Shown in pieces: positions 17,791 to 26,887 of a DNA stretch of 64,000 bases. A model generated the notes under the pieces. That model worked only from the letters and a program-made list of their open reading frames with translations, made no database searches and was not told the origin of the DNA. The position numbers were made by a program, and so were the translations under genes. This DNA comes from an uncultured Veillonellaceae bacterium. Its GTDB lineage: Bacteria; Bacillota; Negativicutes; Selenomonadales; Selenomonadaceae. Each line of letters begins with the position of its first letter. Position 1 is the stretch's first letter. Location: contig OMWS01000006.1 in assembly GCA_900314825.1 (NCBI GenBank), positions 1 to 64,000 of the forward strand, in the 5' to 3' direction.

Positions 17791-19278
17791 TTAGAAACTG
17801 ATCGAGAACGAAACGTTCCATCTCCGGTGGTTCGCGTGAGGCGCGCTGCTCACGAGCGTCTCGTCCGACACATCATTGATGATCTTCGCATAGTCGACGG
17901 CGAGCGCGATGTGGTTCTTCGCATCCGTGTAGCGCAGGCCGAGTCCTGTCGACGCGAGGTCTTCATAGTGCTTGCCGCTCGTGTTGTTCGTCAAGTTGCC
18001 GTAGTCGAGGAAAGCAAGGAAACGCAGGTTCGGCGCGACCTCCGGCGTATAAAGTTCGAGATTGCCGATGAAGCCCTTGTCCGCGCTCGCGATCGTGCCG
18101 GCGAAGCCGCGCACCGTGTACATGCCGCCCGCACCGAGCTGCGCGAGGATTGGCATGTGGTCATCCGTATACTGGCCGCGCAGGCGCGTATTCAGCAGCC
18201 AATCCGACTTGCTCCTGAGCTGATAGTTCACATCGGCCGAGCCGAACGTGAAATGCTGCTTGCTGCCCGGCGCGACCATCTCATAGTCGTCATCATCACC
18301 GCCGAGGTTCGTCGTGACGCCGACCTGATACGAAAACGAGTGATAAAGGTCGCGATTGTTGTGCTCAAAGCCGAGGCTCGCAAGCATCATATCGTATGAC
18401 TGATCCGGATTGTTGATGGTCTGGCCGGCCATCGAAAGCGAGCTCGTGATCTTGGAATAGCGATAATCGAGCGCCGCCGTCAGCGCATCCTTTTCGCGCG
18501 ACGTGTAAGCAAGATAGTGCTGATAGCGCAGGCCGACATTCTGCCCGAGGCCTGCGGCCTGGTAATCGAGGAAGCTGCGGTACGCAGACGGCGAGATGTT
18601 GCCGTTGTCAACGTTCGAATAGCTGTACGAGAACGTCAGCGCGTCCCCGGCATGCGGCAGCAGCGTGCGATACGAGACAGCCGCCTGCTTCACGTCATCG
18701 AAATGCTCGTCCGGCGACGTCACATACGCCACGCCAAGCGTATCCGCACGTTTCGAAATATTATTATTGATATAACTCAATGTCGTGCGCCAATCGCCCG
18801 TGTAATCGTTGCCCGTGTTCGCAACCGCGAGCGTCACGCGGTCGTTGTCACGCGCCTCGTTCGCGACTTTCACCCGGAACGTGTTGTCGTGGTTCGAGAC
18901 GAACGTGGCATTGAGCTTCGCGGCGCCTGTATCATTGACGAGCTGGATTTCTTTCGACAGCTCATGGATGTTCACCTGATCGTTCCGGAGCGCGGGCAGG
19001 AGCTTTTCCACCGCCGCCTCCGAAAGGCTCGACGAACTCTCGATCGTGACGTCCGTCACGGGCACCGTCACGCGATCTGCGCGCACGGCCTGCTCCGTAT
19101 GCTTGCCCTGCTGCTGGCGTGCGAGCTCGTCGCCCGCCTGATCCTGTGCAATCTCATGTTCTGTCGTTTTATCGGTCGATGCAGCCGATACCGGCGTGCC
19201 GAACATCGTTGCTGCCCCGATGCCAATCAGCATGGCCGTCAAGAAACGACGCCATCCCTTTTCTTTCTTCTCTTTCAA
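17791..19278 (-). CDS. Two-partner secretion outer-membrane transporter (TpsB)
   Basis: FhaC/ShlB-type outer-membrane pore that exports the adjacent TpsA. About 495 residues: signal peptide (to PVSAAS), a POTRA-like region near residues 80-180 (LLPALRNDQVNIHELSKEIQ), then a 16-strand barrel with the VRGF signature in GGMYTVRGFAG and a C-terminal F (SFSISF). A TTG start at 19278 is proposed because AAGGGAAGGACCGGG sits upstream and it gives a basic start to the signal peptide; an ATG at 19317 or 19341 would add about 13-21 residues before it. Confidence 0.88.
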   Translation of the reverse strand: MKEKKEKGWRRFLTAMLIGIGAATMFGTPVSAASTDKTTEHEIAQDQAGDELARQQQGKHTEQAVRADRVTVPVTDVTIESSSSLSEAAVEKLLPALRNDQVNIHELSKEIQLVNDTGAAKLNATFVSNHDNTFRVKVANEARDNDRVTLAVANTGNDYTGDWRTTLSYINNNISKRADTLGVAYVTSPDEHFDDVKQAAVSYRTLLPHAGDALTFSYSYSNVDNGNISPSAYRSFLDYQAAGLGQNVGLRYQHYLAYTSREKDALTAALDYRYSKITSSLSMAGQTINNPDQSYDMMLASLGFEHNNRDLYHSFSYQVGVTTNLGGDDDDYEMVAPGSKQHFTFGSADVNYQLRSKSDWLLNTRLRGQYTDDHMPILAQLGAGGMYTVRGFAGTIASADKGFIGNLELYTPEVAPNLRFLAFLDYGNLTNNTSGKHYEDLASTGLGLRYTDAKNHIALAVDYAKIINDVSDETLVSSAPHANHRRWNVSFSISF

Positions 19279-19367
19279 AACCCGGTCCTTCCCTTCCGAT
19301 TCATCGATATCCCCCATGGGAAACGATGAAATACTGAACAAGCTGTCCTTCAGCTATACTTAAGCGA

Positions 19368-19395
19368 ATTATAGCACGTTTGTCCCCCCCCGCAA
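19368..19395 (-). promoter_or_regulatory. tpsBA promoter with a run of eight G in the spacer
   Basis: Leftward TTGCGG (complement of 19390-19395), a 16-bp spacer and a perfect TATAAT (complement of 19368-19373). The spacer begins in a homopolymer of eight G (complement of 19384-19391). Slippage in this run would change the spacing. Confidence 0.65.
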
Positions 19396-19448
19396 GACAT
19401 TTTCGCATTTATACTACAAAAAGCATGGAGAAAGCAGACCAAACTGCA

Positions 19449-19497
19449 CAAAAAAACAGCCGACACGCGGGAGCGCATCCCCGACGGTCGGCCGTTT
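19449..19497 (-). terminator. Terminator after the Uma2 gene
   Basis: ACGGCCGAC and GTCGGCTGT arms with a run of seven T on the leftward strand, about 85 bp after the stop codon. An inner palindrome extends the stem. Confidence 0.65.
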
Positions 19498-19579
19498 CTG
19501 TACGTAATATAAAATTTGGTATCGCGAAGTAAGCGTTGTCGTGTTACAATCAGCGGTTTGGGGTATTCCAAAATATATT

Positions 19580-20188
19580 TTAACTCATCAAATTTCCGCG
19601 CGTTCTTTGAACAATATCAAGATCACGGAAAATATCTTTGATGGAAATCCACGTCCATGGAAAAAGGGTAACGGGGATCTTGGTCGGCATGGCGCTACGA
19701 TCCTCCTCGTCCATGTGTTCGAGTTCCCAATCCTCGTAATCGACATAGGCATCGCGGAATTCAAAACGGCCATTCTTGTTATCGTAAATCTCGACGGTTT
19801 TCGCGGTCGGCGAAACCAGCCAATACTCTTTGACACCCACTGCCGCATAATGACGCATCTTTACGCCACGGTCGCGGGCGACGGTCGCATGGGACAGCAC
19901 TTCCGCCACGAATTCCGGTGCACCATAGAGCGCATCATGACGAATGCACGAGCGCTTGCAAATCATCACATCGGGGATGTAAACATTGTCCTCGTCATGT
20001 TCATCAATTTGAATGTCGGGGCCATGCATCCATACCATCACTGACGTATCCGTGATTGCATGATCGAGAGCAAAAGCAAGATTCCCGCGCACCATGCAAT
20101 GACAAGTCCCCGGATGAGGCCAGATGTAGCATTCTTTTCCTTCAATCGTTTCCACATCTGGCGAATCAATCCAATTCGAAAGATCCAT
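19580..20188 (-). CDS. Uma2-family (DUF820) putative endonuclease
   Basis: A 202-residue cytoplasmic protein of the Uma2 family, a PD-(D/E)XK nuclease fold of uncertain function. Family blocks are visible: VYIPDVMICK near residue 80, then EFVAEVLSHATVARDRGVKMRHYAAVGVKEYWLV, which contains the acidic and Lys active-site residues. The ATG at 20188 is preferred since GGGAGGTCACGCTC precedes it; 20206 is possible. It appears to stand alone. Family members are numerous in cyanobacteria and Firmicutes without a settled role. Confidence 0.8.
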   Translation of the reverse strand: MDLSNWIDSPDVETIEGKECYIWPHPGTCHCMVRGNLAFALDHAITDTSVMVWMHGPDIQIDEHDEDNVYIPDVMICKRSCIRHDALYGAPEFVAEVLSHATVARDRGVKMRHYAAVGVKEYWLVSPTAKTVEIYDNKNGRFEFRDAYVDYEDWELEHMDEEDRSAMPTKIPVTLFPWTWISIKDIFRDLDIVQRTRGNLMS

Positions 20189-20234
20189 GAGCGTGACCTC
20201 CCTCATGCTTTCTTCTAAAATATAACAAACATTT

Positions 20235-20978
20235 TCACGGCTGGGTCGTTGATGTCCTGTGCGTATGATCCATATGCGGCATCCGCAGCCCGCGCTGGAG
20301 GTAACTCCGCTGGAGCTCGAATACCGTCTGGATGAGGCGCTCCTGTTTTTCGCGCACGAAGGCCTCATCGAATGACGCGCCGATGTGGTAGATCTTCCGG
20401 CCGTTCGCCGTCGTGATGGGCGTGCAGCGCTTCACCTTCGCGCCGCTCCGGAGCTCGCCGTAGCCCGGGAGCTCGGGGATGTCGACGGCGATGGCGGCCG
20501 AGAGCAGGACTTTTTCCTCGCTGACGAAGGCGAGGCCGCCGCCGCTGATGTCGATGAGCGTCGTGTCCGCCGCGTCGCGCATGGATCCGTGGTCGCCCGG
20601 CAGGCGCACGGCGAGCGGGAGGTCGAGGGGCACGCGGACGAACTCGCGCATCTGGATGCGCGAGACCGTCTCGGGTCGCTCGAGGAACCACTGCCGTACC
20701 GGCAGGCGCGAGCAGCCGCGGAAGCCCGATGTGAAACGGTAGACGCAGCCCTCGCCCGTGACGGCGCAGGCGATATCCGTGCCGGCAGCCGGCGACGAGA
20801 GGAAGTCCTTGACCTCGACGTCGAGCTCGATGGCGAGGAAACGCAGCGCGAGCTCGTCAATGCGGCCGGCGACCACGCGCAGGCCGTCGTCTGCGGTTTC
20901 ATCGGGGACGGCAAGGTGGACGAATTGGCCGGGGTGGAGGACCTCGTCGGCGGGTTTGAGTTCTTCGGTAGCTGGCAT
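20235..20978 (-). CDS. PilZ-domain c-di-GMP receptor (YcgR-like)
   Basis: Cytoplasmic c-di-GMP effector, 247 residues. The N-terminal half (residues 1-110) resembles the YcgR-N/PilZN flagellar brake domain. The C-terminal half is a PilZ domain with both ligand motifs: RxxxR in REFVRVPLDLP near residue 120 and DxSxxG in DISGGGLAF near residue 155. It likely links the window's cyclase and phosphodiesterase proteins to motility or surface behaviour. AAGGAATATCGTTT precedes the ATG. Confidence 0.88.
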   Translation of the reverse strand: MPATEELKPADEVLHPGQFVHLAVPDETADDGLRVVAGRIDELALRFLAIELDVEVKDFLSSPAAGTDIACAVTGEGCVYRFTSGFRGCSRLPVRQWFLERPETVSRIQMREFVRVPLDLPLAVRLPGDHGSMRDAADTTLIDISGGGLAFVSEEKVLLSAAIAVDIPELPGYGELRSGAKVKRCTPITTANGRKIYHIGASFDEAFVREKQERLIQTVFELQRSYLQRGLRMPHMDHTHRTSTTQP

Positions 20979-20997
20979 AAACGATATTCCTTCTTTC

Positions 20998-21312
20998 GCA
21001 CCTCAACAGCAGCCTTCCCCTTAGGGGAAGGGGGACCGCGAAGCGGTGGAAAGGGTCCCCTGTACGTTAAATGAATTCGTATGGCATAACTCCTCGTGGG
21101 TGCGCGTACGAAAAATTGCAAGTGCCTGCGCGCACCGGCGACATCAAACGGCCTACGAAATCATCCGCCCTGCAAGCGACCCGCTCCTGGCGCTGCGCTT
21201 CGCTCCGCACCTGTCCTCTACCTAAAGGACAAAGCGACCGCATAGGCGCTGAAGCGCCTTGCGTCTGCTTTTCCCTAAGGGAGAGGCTGCTGGAAAAGTA
21301 ACGCTTGCAACA
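20998..21312. repeat. Composite palindromic repeat upstream of the PilZ gene
   Basis: Arms with CTTCCCCTTAGGGGAAGG, GACCGCGAAGCGGTGG and, at the far end, CCTAAGGGAGAGGCTGCTGG. It holds the insert with GAATTCGTA and GCGCGCACCGGC, seen in the opposite orientation at 5.6 and 36.0 kb. It also holds the GCGACCGCATAGGCGC/GCGCCTTGCGTCTGC palindrome. This 360-bp gap shows no gene. Confidence 0.85.
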
Positions 21313-21341
21313 GAAAGAACATTTAACGAAATCAGTTACGA

Positions 21342-21899
21342 TTATACGATCTGCTCGCCGTGGTAGAGCTCGCCGCCGATGTTCGGAGCGACGCCGTAGC
21401 CTTTTGCCCAAGCCGTCTTGTACTTGATGGCCTGCGCGTGGATAGAGTCGATGCGGTCGATCGTGCGCTTGACGCTTCCCGGCACGCCGACGACGAGGGA
21501 GTTCGGCGGGATGACGGCGTTTTCCTTCACGAGCGCGCCGGCGGCGATGATGGAGCCGCTGCCGATCTTCGCGCCCGTCAGCACGGTCGCGTTCATGCCG
21601 ACGAGGACGTTGTCCTCGATCGTGCAAGCGTGGACGATGGCGCCGTGGCCGATCGTGACGAAGTTGCCGATGATGCACGGGCCGTCATTCGCGACGTGGA
21701 GGCACGCGCAGTCCTGCACGTTCGACGCCTCGCCGATGCGGATATAGCTGACATCGCCGCGCACGACGGCGCACGGCCAGAGGCTCGCGTACTTCGCGAT
21801 CTTCACGTCGCCGAGCACGACGGCGCCCGGCGCGACGAAAGCTTCCGGGTCGATGTCAGGATATTTGCCGAGATAGCTGTCATTGGGAAGTGTGTACAT
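21342..21899 (-). CDS. Gamma-class carbonic anhydrase family protein
   Basis: Left-handed beta-helix hexapeptide protein of 185 residues, trimeric in the family, with zinc at the subunit interface. Candidate ligands are in VQDCACLHVA (His) and TIGHGAIVHACTIED (two His). The Arg/Asp pair in VVRGDVSYI is typical of CamH/YrdA-like proteins. It may hydrate CO2 or act on an acyl-CoA-like substrate; many homologues lack tested activity. The ATG at 21899 follows AAGGAGCACAAACC. Confidence 0.88.
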   Translation of the reverse strand: MYTLPNDSYLGKYPDIDPEAFVAPGAVVLGDVKIAKYASLWPCAVVRGDVSYIRIGEASNVQDCACLHVANDGPCIIGNFVTIGHGAIVHACTIEDNVLVGMNATVLTGAKIGSGSIIAAGALVKENAVIPPNSLVVGVPGSVKRTIDRIDSIHAQAIKYKTAWAKGYGVAPNIGGELYHGEQIV

Positions 21900-21943
21900 G
21901 GTTTGTGCTCCTTTGTTTTGTTCTTGCAAGTTATTACGTCGTG

Positions 21944-22050
21944 ACCCTCTCAGTCGCCCTTCGGGCGCCAGCTCCCCCAGAGGGGGAGCCTTGTATCTAC
22001 GCCTCCCCTCTGGGGGAGCTGCCCCGAAGGGGCGGAGAGGGTAACGCCGT
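21944..22050. repeat. Palindromic repeat pair
   Basis: GACCCTCTCAGTCGCCCTTC...CTCCCCCAGAGGGGGAGCC is followed by an almost inverted copy, CTCCCCTCTGGGGGAGC...GGGCGGAGAGGGTAAC. Together they form a foldback of about 100 bp between two convergently unrelated genes on the minus strand. Confidence 0.8.
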
Positions 22051-22053
22051 CAC

Positions 22054-22701
22054 TTATTCATCCAACAATTTTACGATGCCCGGCTGCGCGATGATCCATG
22101 TGCCGTTGTCGTGTGTGAAGATCGCCGGCAGTTTCACTTGGATGCGCGCCGCATCTTTTTCTTTTTCTTCGAAGTTCGACGCGAACGTCTCTTTCATGCC
22201 GCCTTTTTCGTGCAATGCCTTCGTGTAGCCCTGCACAGGGTTCGGTACGACGGCGAACATATCCTCGACGGCATATGCCCAGTACGCGGCCTTGCCGGCC
22301 TGCGCGACTTCGACGAATTTCGGGGCCGCCTTGCCGTCCACCTGCGCAGCGGGATCGAGGCAGATGAGGCCTTTGAGCCCCTGCACGGCGAAGAACTGAT
22401 CGCACGCTTCCTGGCTCGTCTGCGGCGTGTCGATGGAGGCCGCGAGCTTGTTGTACTCCACGAGGAACGCGTCCCACGGATTGCTTTTCTTCTTCGGCGG
22501 CGCGGGCGCAGCCTTCGGCTGGGCGGCTTTGAGCTGCTCTTCGAGCGCGGCAACGCGCGTCTCGAGCGCTTCCGCCTTTTCCACGAGGCCGTCGACTTTC
22601 GACGCCGGCTCGCGCACGCCCCGGACCGCGACAAGGGCCAGCGCGCCCGCGACAAGCGCCAAAAGCGCCGCGATGAGTGCGAAGACGCTGAGAATGGTCA
22701 T
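22054..22701 (-). CDS. Membrane-anchored protein of unknown function
   Basis: 215 residues: a single N-terminal membrane helix (residues 2-28, Ala/Leu rich), a coiled-coil segment (VDGLVEKAEALETRVAALEEQL), a Pro/Ala/Lys linker, then a compact domain of about 140 residues (NPWDAFLVEYNKLAASI to the end). The last part is not recognised. GGAAAGGAGTTTTTCCT gives a clear start at 22701. The gap of 238 bp before it includes the terminator of the exported-protein cluster, so it is a separate unit. Confidence 0.7.
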   Translation of the reverse strand: MTILSVFALIAALLALVAGALALVAVRGVREPASKVDGLVEKAEALETRVAALEEQLKAAQPKAAPAPPKKKSNPWDAFLVEYNKLAASIDTPQTSQEACDQFFAVQGLKGLICLDPAAQVDGKAAPKFVEVAQAGKAAYWAYAVEDMFAVVPNPVQGYTKALHEKGGMKETFASNFEEKEKDAARIQVKLPAIFTHDNGTWIIAQPGIVKLLDE

Positions 22702-22784
22702 AGGAAAAACTCCTTTCCACAAGTGAATCAAGGAATGTAAAATCGCTCTGCGATTTTGGATCAGCGATTCGCACGCAATTTGCA

Positions 22785-22829
22785 TAAGCGATTCGCACAG
22801 TTTTGTTCCAAAACTGGCTCACTGCTTAA
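22785..22829. repeat. 45-bp repeat, inverted twin at 62564-62608
   Basis: A 45-bp sequence centred on CAGTTTTGTTCCAAAACTG is the exact reverse complement of 62564-62608. It lies between two genes and codes for nothing. Confidence 0.8.
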
Positions 22830-22891
22830 AATCCGTGCGTCGCTGCGCTCCTTCGGATTTGGCTCACTGCTTATCGTTCTTATTATACACG

Positions 22892-22934
22892 AAAAACCGG
22901 ACGGTTGCACCAAATTTCATGCAACTGTCCGGTT
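22892..22934 (-). terminator. Terminator of the exported-protein cluster
   Basis: AACCGGACAGTTGCA and TGCAACCGTCCGGTTTTTCG form a long stem with a T run just after the TPR-CAP gene. It marks the end of the 22.9-34.8 kb cluster. Confidence 0.85.
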
Positions 22935-22939
22935 CCGAT

Positions 22940-24217
22940 TCACTCCATTTCCGCGCGGACGAGCAGCACCCAGTAATCGCTGCCATTGGCGGCGCGGTGG
23001 CCGAGGCCGAGCTCGGTGAACGAGGCGCTGAGGAGGTTGACGCGGGATTCGGGATCATCCATCCACGCCTTGACGACGTTCTCGGGCGTCTTCGGCCCTT
23101 TTGCGATGTTCTCGGCGAGCGCGTAGTCGCCGCTGTTCATGACGGTGAAGTACGATTCGCCATTCGGCCGCGTATGCGAGTAGTCCTGCTGGATCTCATC
23201 GGCGCGCACGGAGGCGGCGACGGCGAGTTCGCCATTGATCTTGAGCGGCTTGCGGCCTTTCTTCTTGCGCTCGGCGTTCACGAGCTGCAGAATGGTTTTC
23301 TCGTACTGGCGCACCTCGTCGACCGCACCGCTTCCGATGCCCACGGGGGCGTCGAAGCCGGCAGGGGGTCTCACGCCAAGGTCTTCCGCCTTGCGCATGT
23401 CCCGGACATACCTGATGATGTAGTCTCCTCTGCCGGGCTGGAGCTCGTTCGCCTTCCGCGCGTCCGAGATCGCGCGGTCATAGAGCTTCATCCAGAGGAG
23501 CAGACCGGCACGGCTCTCGTAGATGCCGGCGTCCGAGGGATCGAGCCCGACGGCCGTGTCCATGTCCTTGAGGGCGTCGTTGTAGCGCCCCATCCTCTGA
23601 TAGAGTCCTGCGCGGGAGATGTACTCGTAGGCGAAATGCGGCTTCCCTTCGCGGAGGCGGATGACGGTGTTCCGGTCTTGAAGCGCGGCATCGTACTGGC
23701 CCTGCATCTCATAGGCCACCGTCCGCAGATCGTACGCCGTGCTGTTCGAAGGGTCCAGTGCAATGGCCTTGTTGCAATATTCGATGACCTTGTCCGTGCG
23801 CTGCTCGTCGAAGAACACGTCGGCGCGCATGGCGTACGCCTGGCTGCTTCGCGGGTCGATCTGGATGGCGGCGTCAAACATCTGCGCCGCCTTGTCCTGC
23901 TGCATCATCCCCATGTACGAATTGCCGAGCCCGAGGTAGGCGCGGACGCAGTGCGGGTCGAGCTGGAGCGCGCGTTCGAAGTACGGGATGGCAGCCCGAT
24001 AATCCGCCTCGAAATCGCCTTGCGGCAGCCACGATCCATTCTGATCGAACGAGGCAAATTGCGTCGCCTCGCCCTGCTCGCACCATTCTTCGGCCGTCGT
24101 CGGCTCGGCGCAGACGATGGCGGCGGCAGGCGTGAACGTGACGGGCGCGGTGAGCACACAGCCAAGCGCGAGCGGCAGGGCGGCGGCGAGATATTTCCAC
24201 GGGCGTCGTTTCTTCAT
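22940..24217 (-). CDS. Exported TPR protein with C-terminal CAP/SCP domain
   Basis: 425 residues. Signal peptide (residues 1-35), then about six TPR units (from AIPYFERALQLDPHCVRAYLGLGNSY through AISDARKANELQPG), then a CAP domain (about 300-425). The CAP core reads INGELAVAASVRADEIQQDYSHTRPNG and AENIAKG...VVKAWMDDPESRVNLLS, as in bacterial YkwD-like proteins. CAP domains of bacteria have no settled enzymatic role; TPRs suggest protein contacts. It is the last gene of the cluster, 24 bp after the preceding one. Confidence 0.85.
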   Translation of the reverse strand: MKKRRPWKYLAAALPLALGCVLTAPVTFTPAAAIVCAEPTTAEEWCEQGEATQFASFDQNGSWLPQGDFEADYRAAIPYFERALQLDPHCVRAYLGLGNSYMGMMQQDKAAQMFDAAIQIDPRSSQAYAMRADVFFDEQRTDKVIEYCNKAIALDPSNSTAYDLRTVAYEMQGQYDAALQDRNTVIRLREGKPHFAYEYISRAGLYQRMGRYNDALKDMDTAVGLDPSDAGIYESRAGLLLWMKLYDRAISDARKANELQPGRGDYIIRYVRDMRKAEDLGVRPPAGFDAPVGIGSGAVDEVRQYEKTILQLVNAERKKKGRKPLKINGELAVAASVRADEIQQDYSHTRPNGESYFTVMNSGDYALAENIAKGPKTPENVVKAWMDDPESRVNLLSASFTELGLGHRAANGSDYWVLLVRAEME

Positions 24218-24241
24218 GAGATTCCCTCTTTTCTCAAAACA

Positions 24242-25516
24242 TCAAATACCAATCGCGTCATCGACATCCTGATAAAAATGCTGGAGCATCTTGCGGATGG
24301 CGTCGTTGCAGCTTCCGGCGGTATCCATGTACATGCGGCGTAAGAGCGTGCGGCCGGTCGCGGCCTCGACAAGCTCGAACGTGGCTTCGACGTGGCAGTC
24401 GAACGACGTGTAGCCGTATTCGTCGCGGATGCCGGTCGTGTAATATTTGCGCTGCATCTTGTGCTCGACGCCCTTGAAGTCCTTGCGCGTGAACGGTTCC
24501 GTACGCTCGAGGATGCGGTACGTCGTGCACGTCGACGGGTGATGCGTCTCGACGATATGCGCGTCTGCGAGCGTGCCTTGCACGTAGTAGCGTCCGCCGT
24601 CCGGCGCCGTGTCGATGCGCACATGTTTCAGCGTGCGTGCGGCCTCGTCCTTCATGGCGTACCAGACGGCGTTCTGACGGAACGTGTCACCAGCGAAATC
24701 GTCCGGCATCGTGACCTCGCGGAAGCCGAGCGTCGGTGCGGAGGCCGGCACGCGCTTCTGCTCTGCGCTTTTCAATTTGCCCCAGTCAATCGCGAATATC
24801 TGTGCAACGGTCGCAAACGACTCGGTCGTGGCCCCGCCACGGTAGTCGCCGAGGTATGTCATGGCGGGCTTGTGCGTATAGGCGTCATAGAGCGTCGCCT
24901 CGATCTCGAGCTGTTCCGCCCGCCCGGGATGCGCAGGAATGATGTGATCCTGCGTCCACGAACGGTATCCGAGCTTGCCGGACACCTCGACATCGTATTC
25001 TGTTTCGACGTAATAACTTTCCATCGGGACACCAAGGCGGCGCTCCGGCGCGGTATCATCTTGGAATTTGTGTAAGCGGATGTGCGGCACGAGGTAGCCC
25101 TCGGCGCCCGTCGCATCGTAGACGGCCGTCGCACGCGCGTCCTCGTTCGCGAACGGCTGATGGAGCGCCGCATAGGCGGGGTTGTCGCGGAAAATCTGCT
25201 GTTTTTCGAGCTTCGCCTCGCCTCCGTCATCAAAATAGAAGAAGTTCGTGTTCTTCACTTTCTTCTGCATCGCCGCTGCGAGCGCGCCGTCGAAGCCGCC
25301 ATGGTAGTAGCTCACAGAGTAGGCGGAATCGCCCGTCATGGGGAACAGGATGATTTTCTTGAACGTCGTCACGCGCTCATTTGCCGGGACGTTTTCGTCC
25401 ATCCAGAGCTCGCCACTGTAGGCGGCCGTGACGGCAGGGAACGTGAGGACGCTCGCGCTCGCGAGCGTCGCGCCGAGCGCGAGGCTGCGACACAGGGAGG
25501 AAACGGTCGTTTGCAT
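24242..25516 (-). CDS. Exported protein, paralogue A of the cluster
   Basis: 424 residues with a clear signal peptide ending near VTAAYSG. It is a paralogue of the next upstream gene: both share WMDENV..NERVT..KKIILFP, a TGAEGYL-PHIR block, a YRSWT block, LYDAYTHK-AMT and APTLGF. No known domain is recognised. The start at 25516 has AAGGAGGCAGAACCC; the longer open frame upstream is a shadow of the neighbour. It probably works in the periplasm or at the cell envelope together with its paralogue. Confidence 0.75.
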   Translation of the reverse strand: MQTTVSSLCRSLALGATLASASVLTFPAVTAAYSGELWMDENVPANERVTTFKKIILFPMTGDSAYSVSYYHGGFDGALAAAMQKKVKNTNFFYFDDGGEAKLEKQQIFRDNPAYAALHQPFANEDARATAVYDATGAEGYLVPHIRLHKFQDDTAPERRLGVPMESYYVETEYDVEVSGKLGYRSWTQDHIIPAHPGRAEQLEIEATLYDAYTHKPAMTYLGDYRGGATTESFATVAQIFAIDWGKLKSAEQKRVPASAPTLGFREVTMPDDFAGDTFRQNAVWYAMKDEAARTLKHVRIDTAPDGGRYYVQGTLADAHIVETHHPSTCTTYRILERTEPFTRKDFKGVEHKMQRKYYTTGIRDEYGYTSFDCHVEATFELVEAATGRTLLRRMYMDTAGSCNDAIRKMLQHFYQDVDDAIGI

Positions 25517-25563
25517 GGGTTCTGCCTCCTTCGGGTTCCGTAGCGTGCTTTTTTGCCGGCCGC

Positions 25564-26874
25564 TCAGTCCGGCGCGCCGACGAGCTTGTCGATGTCGCGG
25601 TAGAAGTCGCCGAAGATGCCGCGCAGCGCTTCGGCATAGCGGTCTTTGTCCTCGCGGTCGAAATTCCGCTGGTAGACGATTTCGCCTGTGCGCGTGTCCT
25701 TCAGCCAGAGCGTGGCATTGACGTGATAGTAGAACGCGTTGTAGCCGTAGCAGTCCGTGACATCCGTCGAATAATATTCGCGCTTGCCCTCGTGCGCACT
25801 GCCCTTGCGGTCGTACCATGTGAATTTTTCTGTCCGGTCGAGATGCGGCGTCGTGAAGACGTGCGGGGCGATCCAGCGCTCGCCGCGGTCGAACGTGTAG
25901 ATCGTGCCGCCGGCCACATAGCGGCCCGCGCCGGGCCGGGGATCGACCTTGACGCGCTTCAGCGTGTCGCCGGCCTCGTCCTTGAACGCGTAGAAGATCG
26001 CCTTGATGGCGAACTCGTTCTGCGCGGCGTTTTCCGGCAGTTCGAGATTCTCGAAGCCGAGCGTCGGCGCACCGTCCGGGACGCGCTGCGCCTTGTCATC
26101 TTTCAGGCGGTTCCAATCGCCGGAGAAATTTTTCGTGATCTGCTCGAACGCATGGCTGGCATCGACGTCATAGCACCGGTAGTAATCGATGAGCGTCATG
26201 GCTTTTTTGTGCGTATAGGCATCGTACAGGGTGAAATCGAGGTCGAGCATCTGCAGCCGGCGCGAGCGCTCCGGGATGCAGTGCGACTCCGTCCAGCTGC
26301 GGTAGCCCTGCTTCGACTGGTAGCCGTTCGGCCCGTTCGACACGTCGTAATACGTTTCCTTCTTCACGTCCACCCAGGTCGCGGGCGAGACGTCCGTGCG
26401 CTCGTTCCAATAGCGGATATGCGGCAGCAGATACCCCTCTGCGCCCGTCTTGTCGTAGACGGCCTGGGCGCGCGCTTCTTCCGTCGGGAAGTGCTGCAGG
26501 AGCTCTTGGTACTCCGGCTTGTCGCGCAGGATCATCTCTTTTTCTTTCTTTTTGTCAGCAGCCTGCGTGTCATTCGGGTCTTCGAACCAGATGAAGTTCG
26601 TGTGCTTGATGCGCTTGTTGATGCGTTTCGCGAATTCCGCGTTCCACGCCTGATACTGGTCGGGACGGCCGTCCGGCGTCTGCGCGTCGCTGAGCGGGAA
26701 CAGGATGATCTTCTTGTATTTCGTCACGCGCTCGTTTTCCGCGACGTTCTCGTCCATCCAGATGTTGCCATGCGCGAACGCGAGCGCCGGGGCTGCGGCC
26801 GTCACGCCAAGCGCAAGTGCGATTCCGAGAGCAATGCCGCGCCATGGCGCACGTTGTGATTTCGTTTCGTTCAT
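25564..26874 (-). CDS. Exported protein, paralogue B of the cluster
   Basis: 436 residues with a signal peptide (cleavage near ALAFA). It shares at least six sequence blocks with the protein at 24242-25516, including IWMDENVAENERVTKYKKIILFP and the LYDAYTHKKAMT segment, so the pair arose by duplication. No family is recognised. A charged insertion around residues 85-100 (NDTQAADKKKEKE) distinguishes it. GAAAGGAATTTGT precedes the ATG. The genes are 47 bp apart on one strand. Confidence 0.75.
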   Translation of the reverse strand: MNETKSQRAPWRGIALGIALALGVTAAAPALAFAHGNIWMDENVAENERVTKYKKIILFPLSDAQTPDGRPDQYQAWNAEFAKRINKRIKHTNFIWFEDPNDTQAADKKKEKEMILRDKPEYQELLQHFPTEEARAQAVYDKTGAEGYLLPHIRYWNERTDVSPATWVDVKKETYYDVSNGPNGYQSKQGYRSWTESHCIPERSRRLQMLDLDFTLYDAYTHKKAMTLIDYYRCYDVDASHAFEQITKNFSGDWNRLKDDKAQRVPDGAPTLGFENLELPENAAQNEFAIKAIFYAFKDEAGDTLKRVKVDPRPGAGRYVAGGTIYTFDRGERWIAPHVFTTPHLDRTEKFTWYDRKGSAHEGKREYYSTDVTDCYGYNAFYYHVNATLWLKDTRTGEIVYQRNFDREDKDRYAEALRGIFGDFYRDIDKLVGAPD

Positions 26875-26887
26875 ACAAATTCCTTTC

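Noticed and set aside
15718-18399. An 893-codon open frame on the plus strand across tpsA and tpsB
   Set aside because: It spans two well-supported genes on the other strand and both of their boundaries, and it has an Arg/Ile/Val-rich, motif-free translation.
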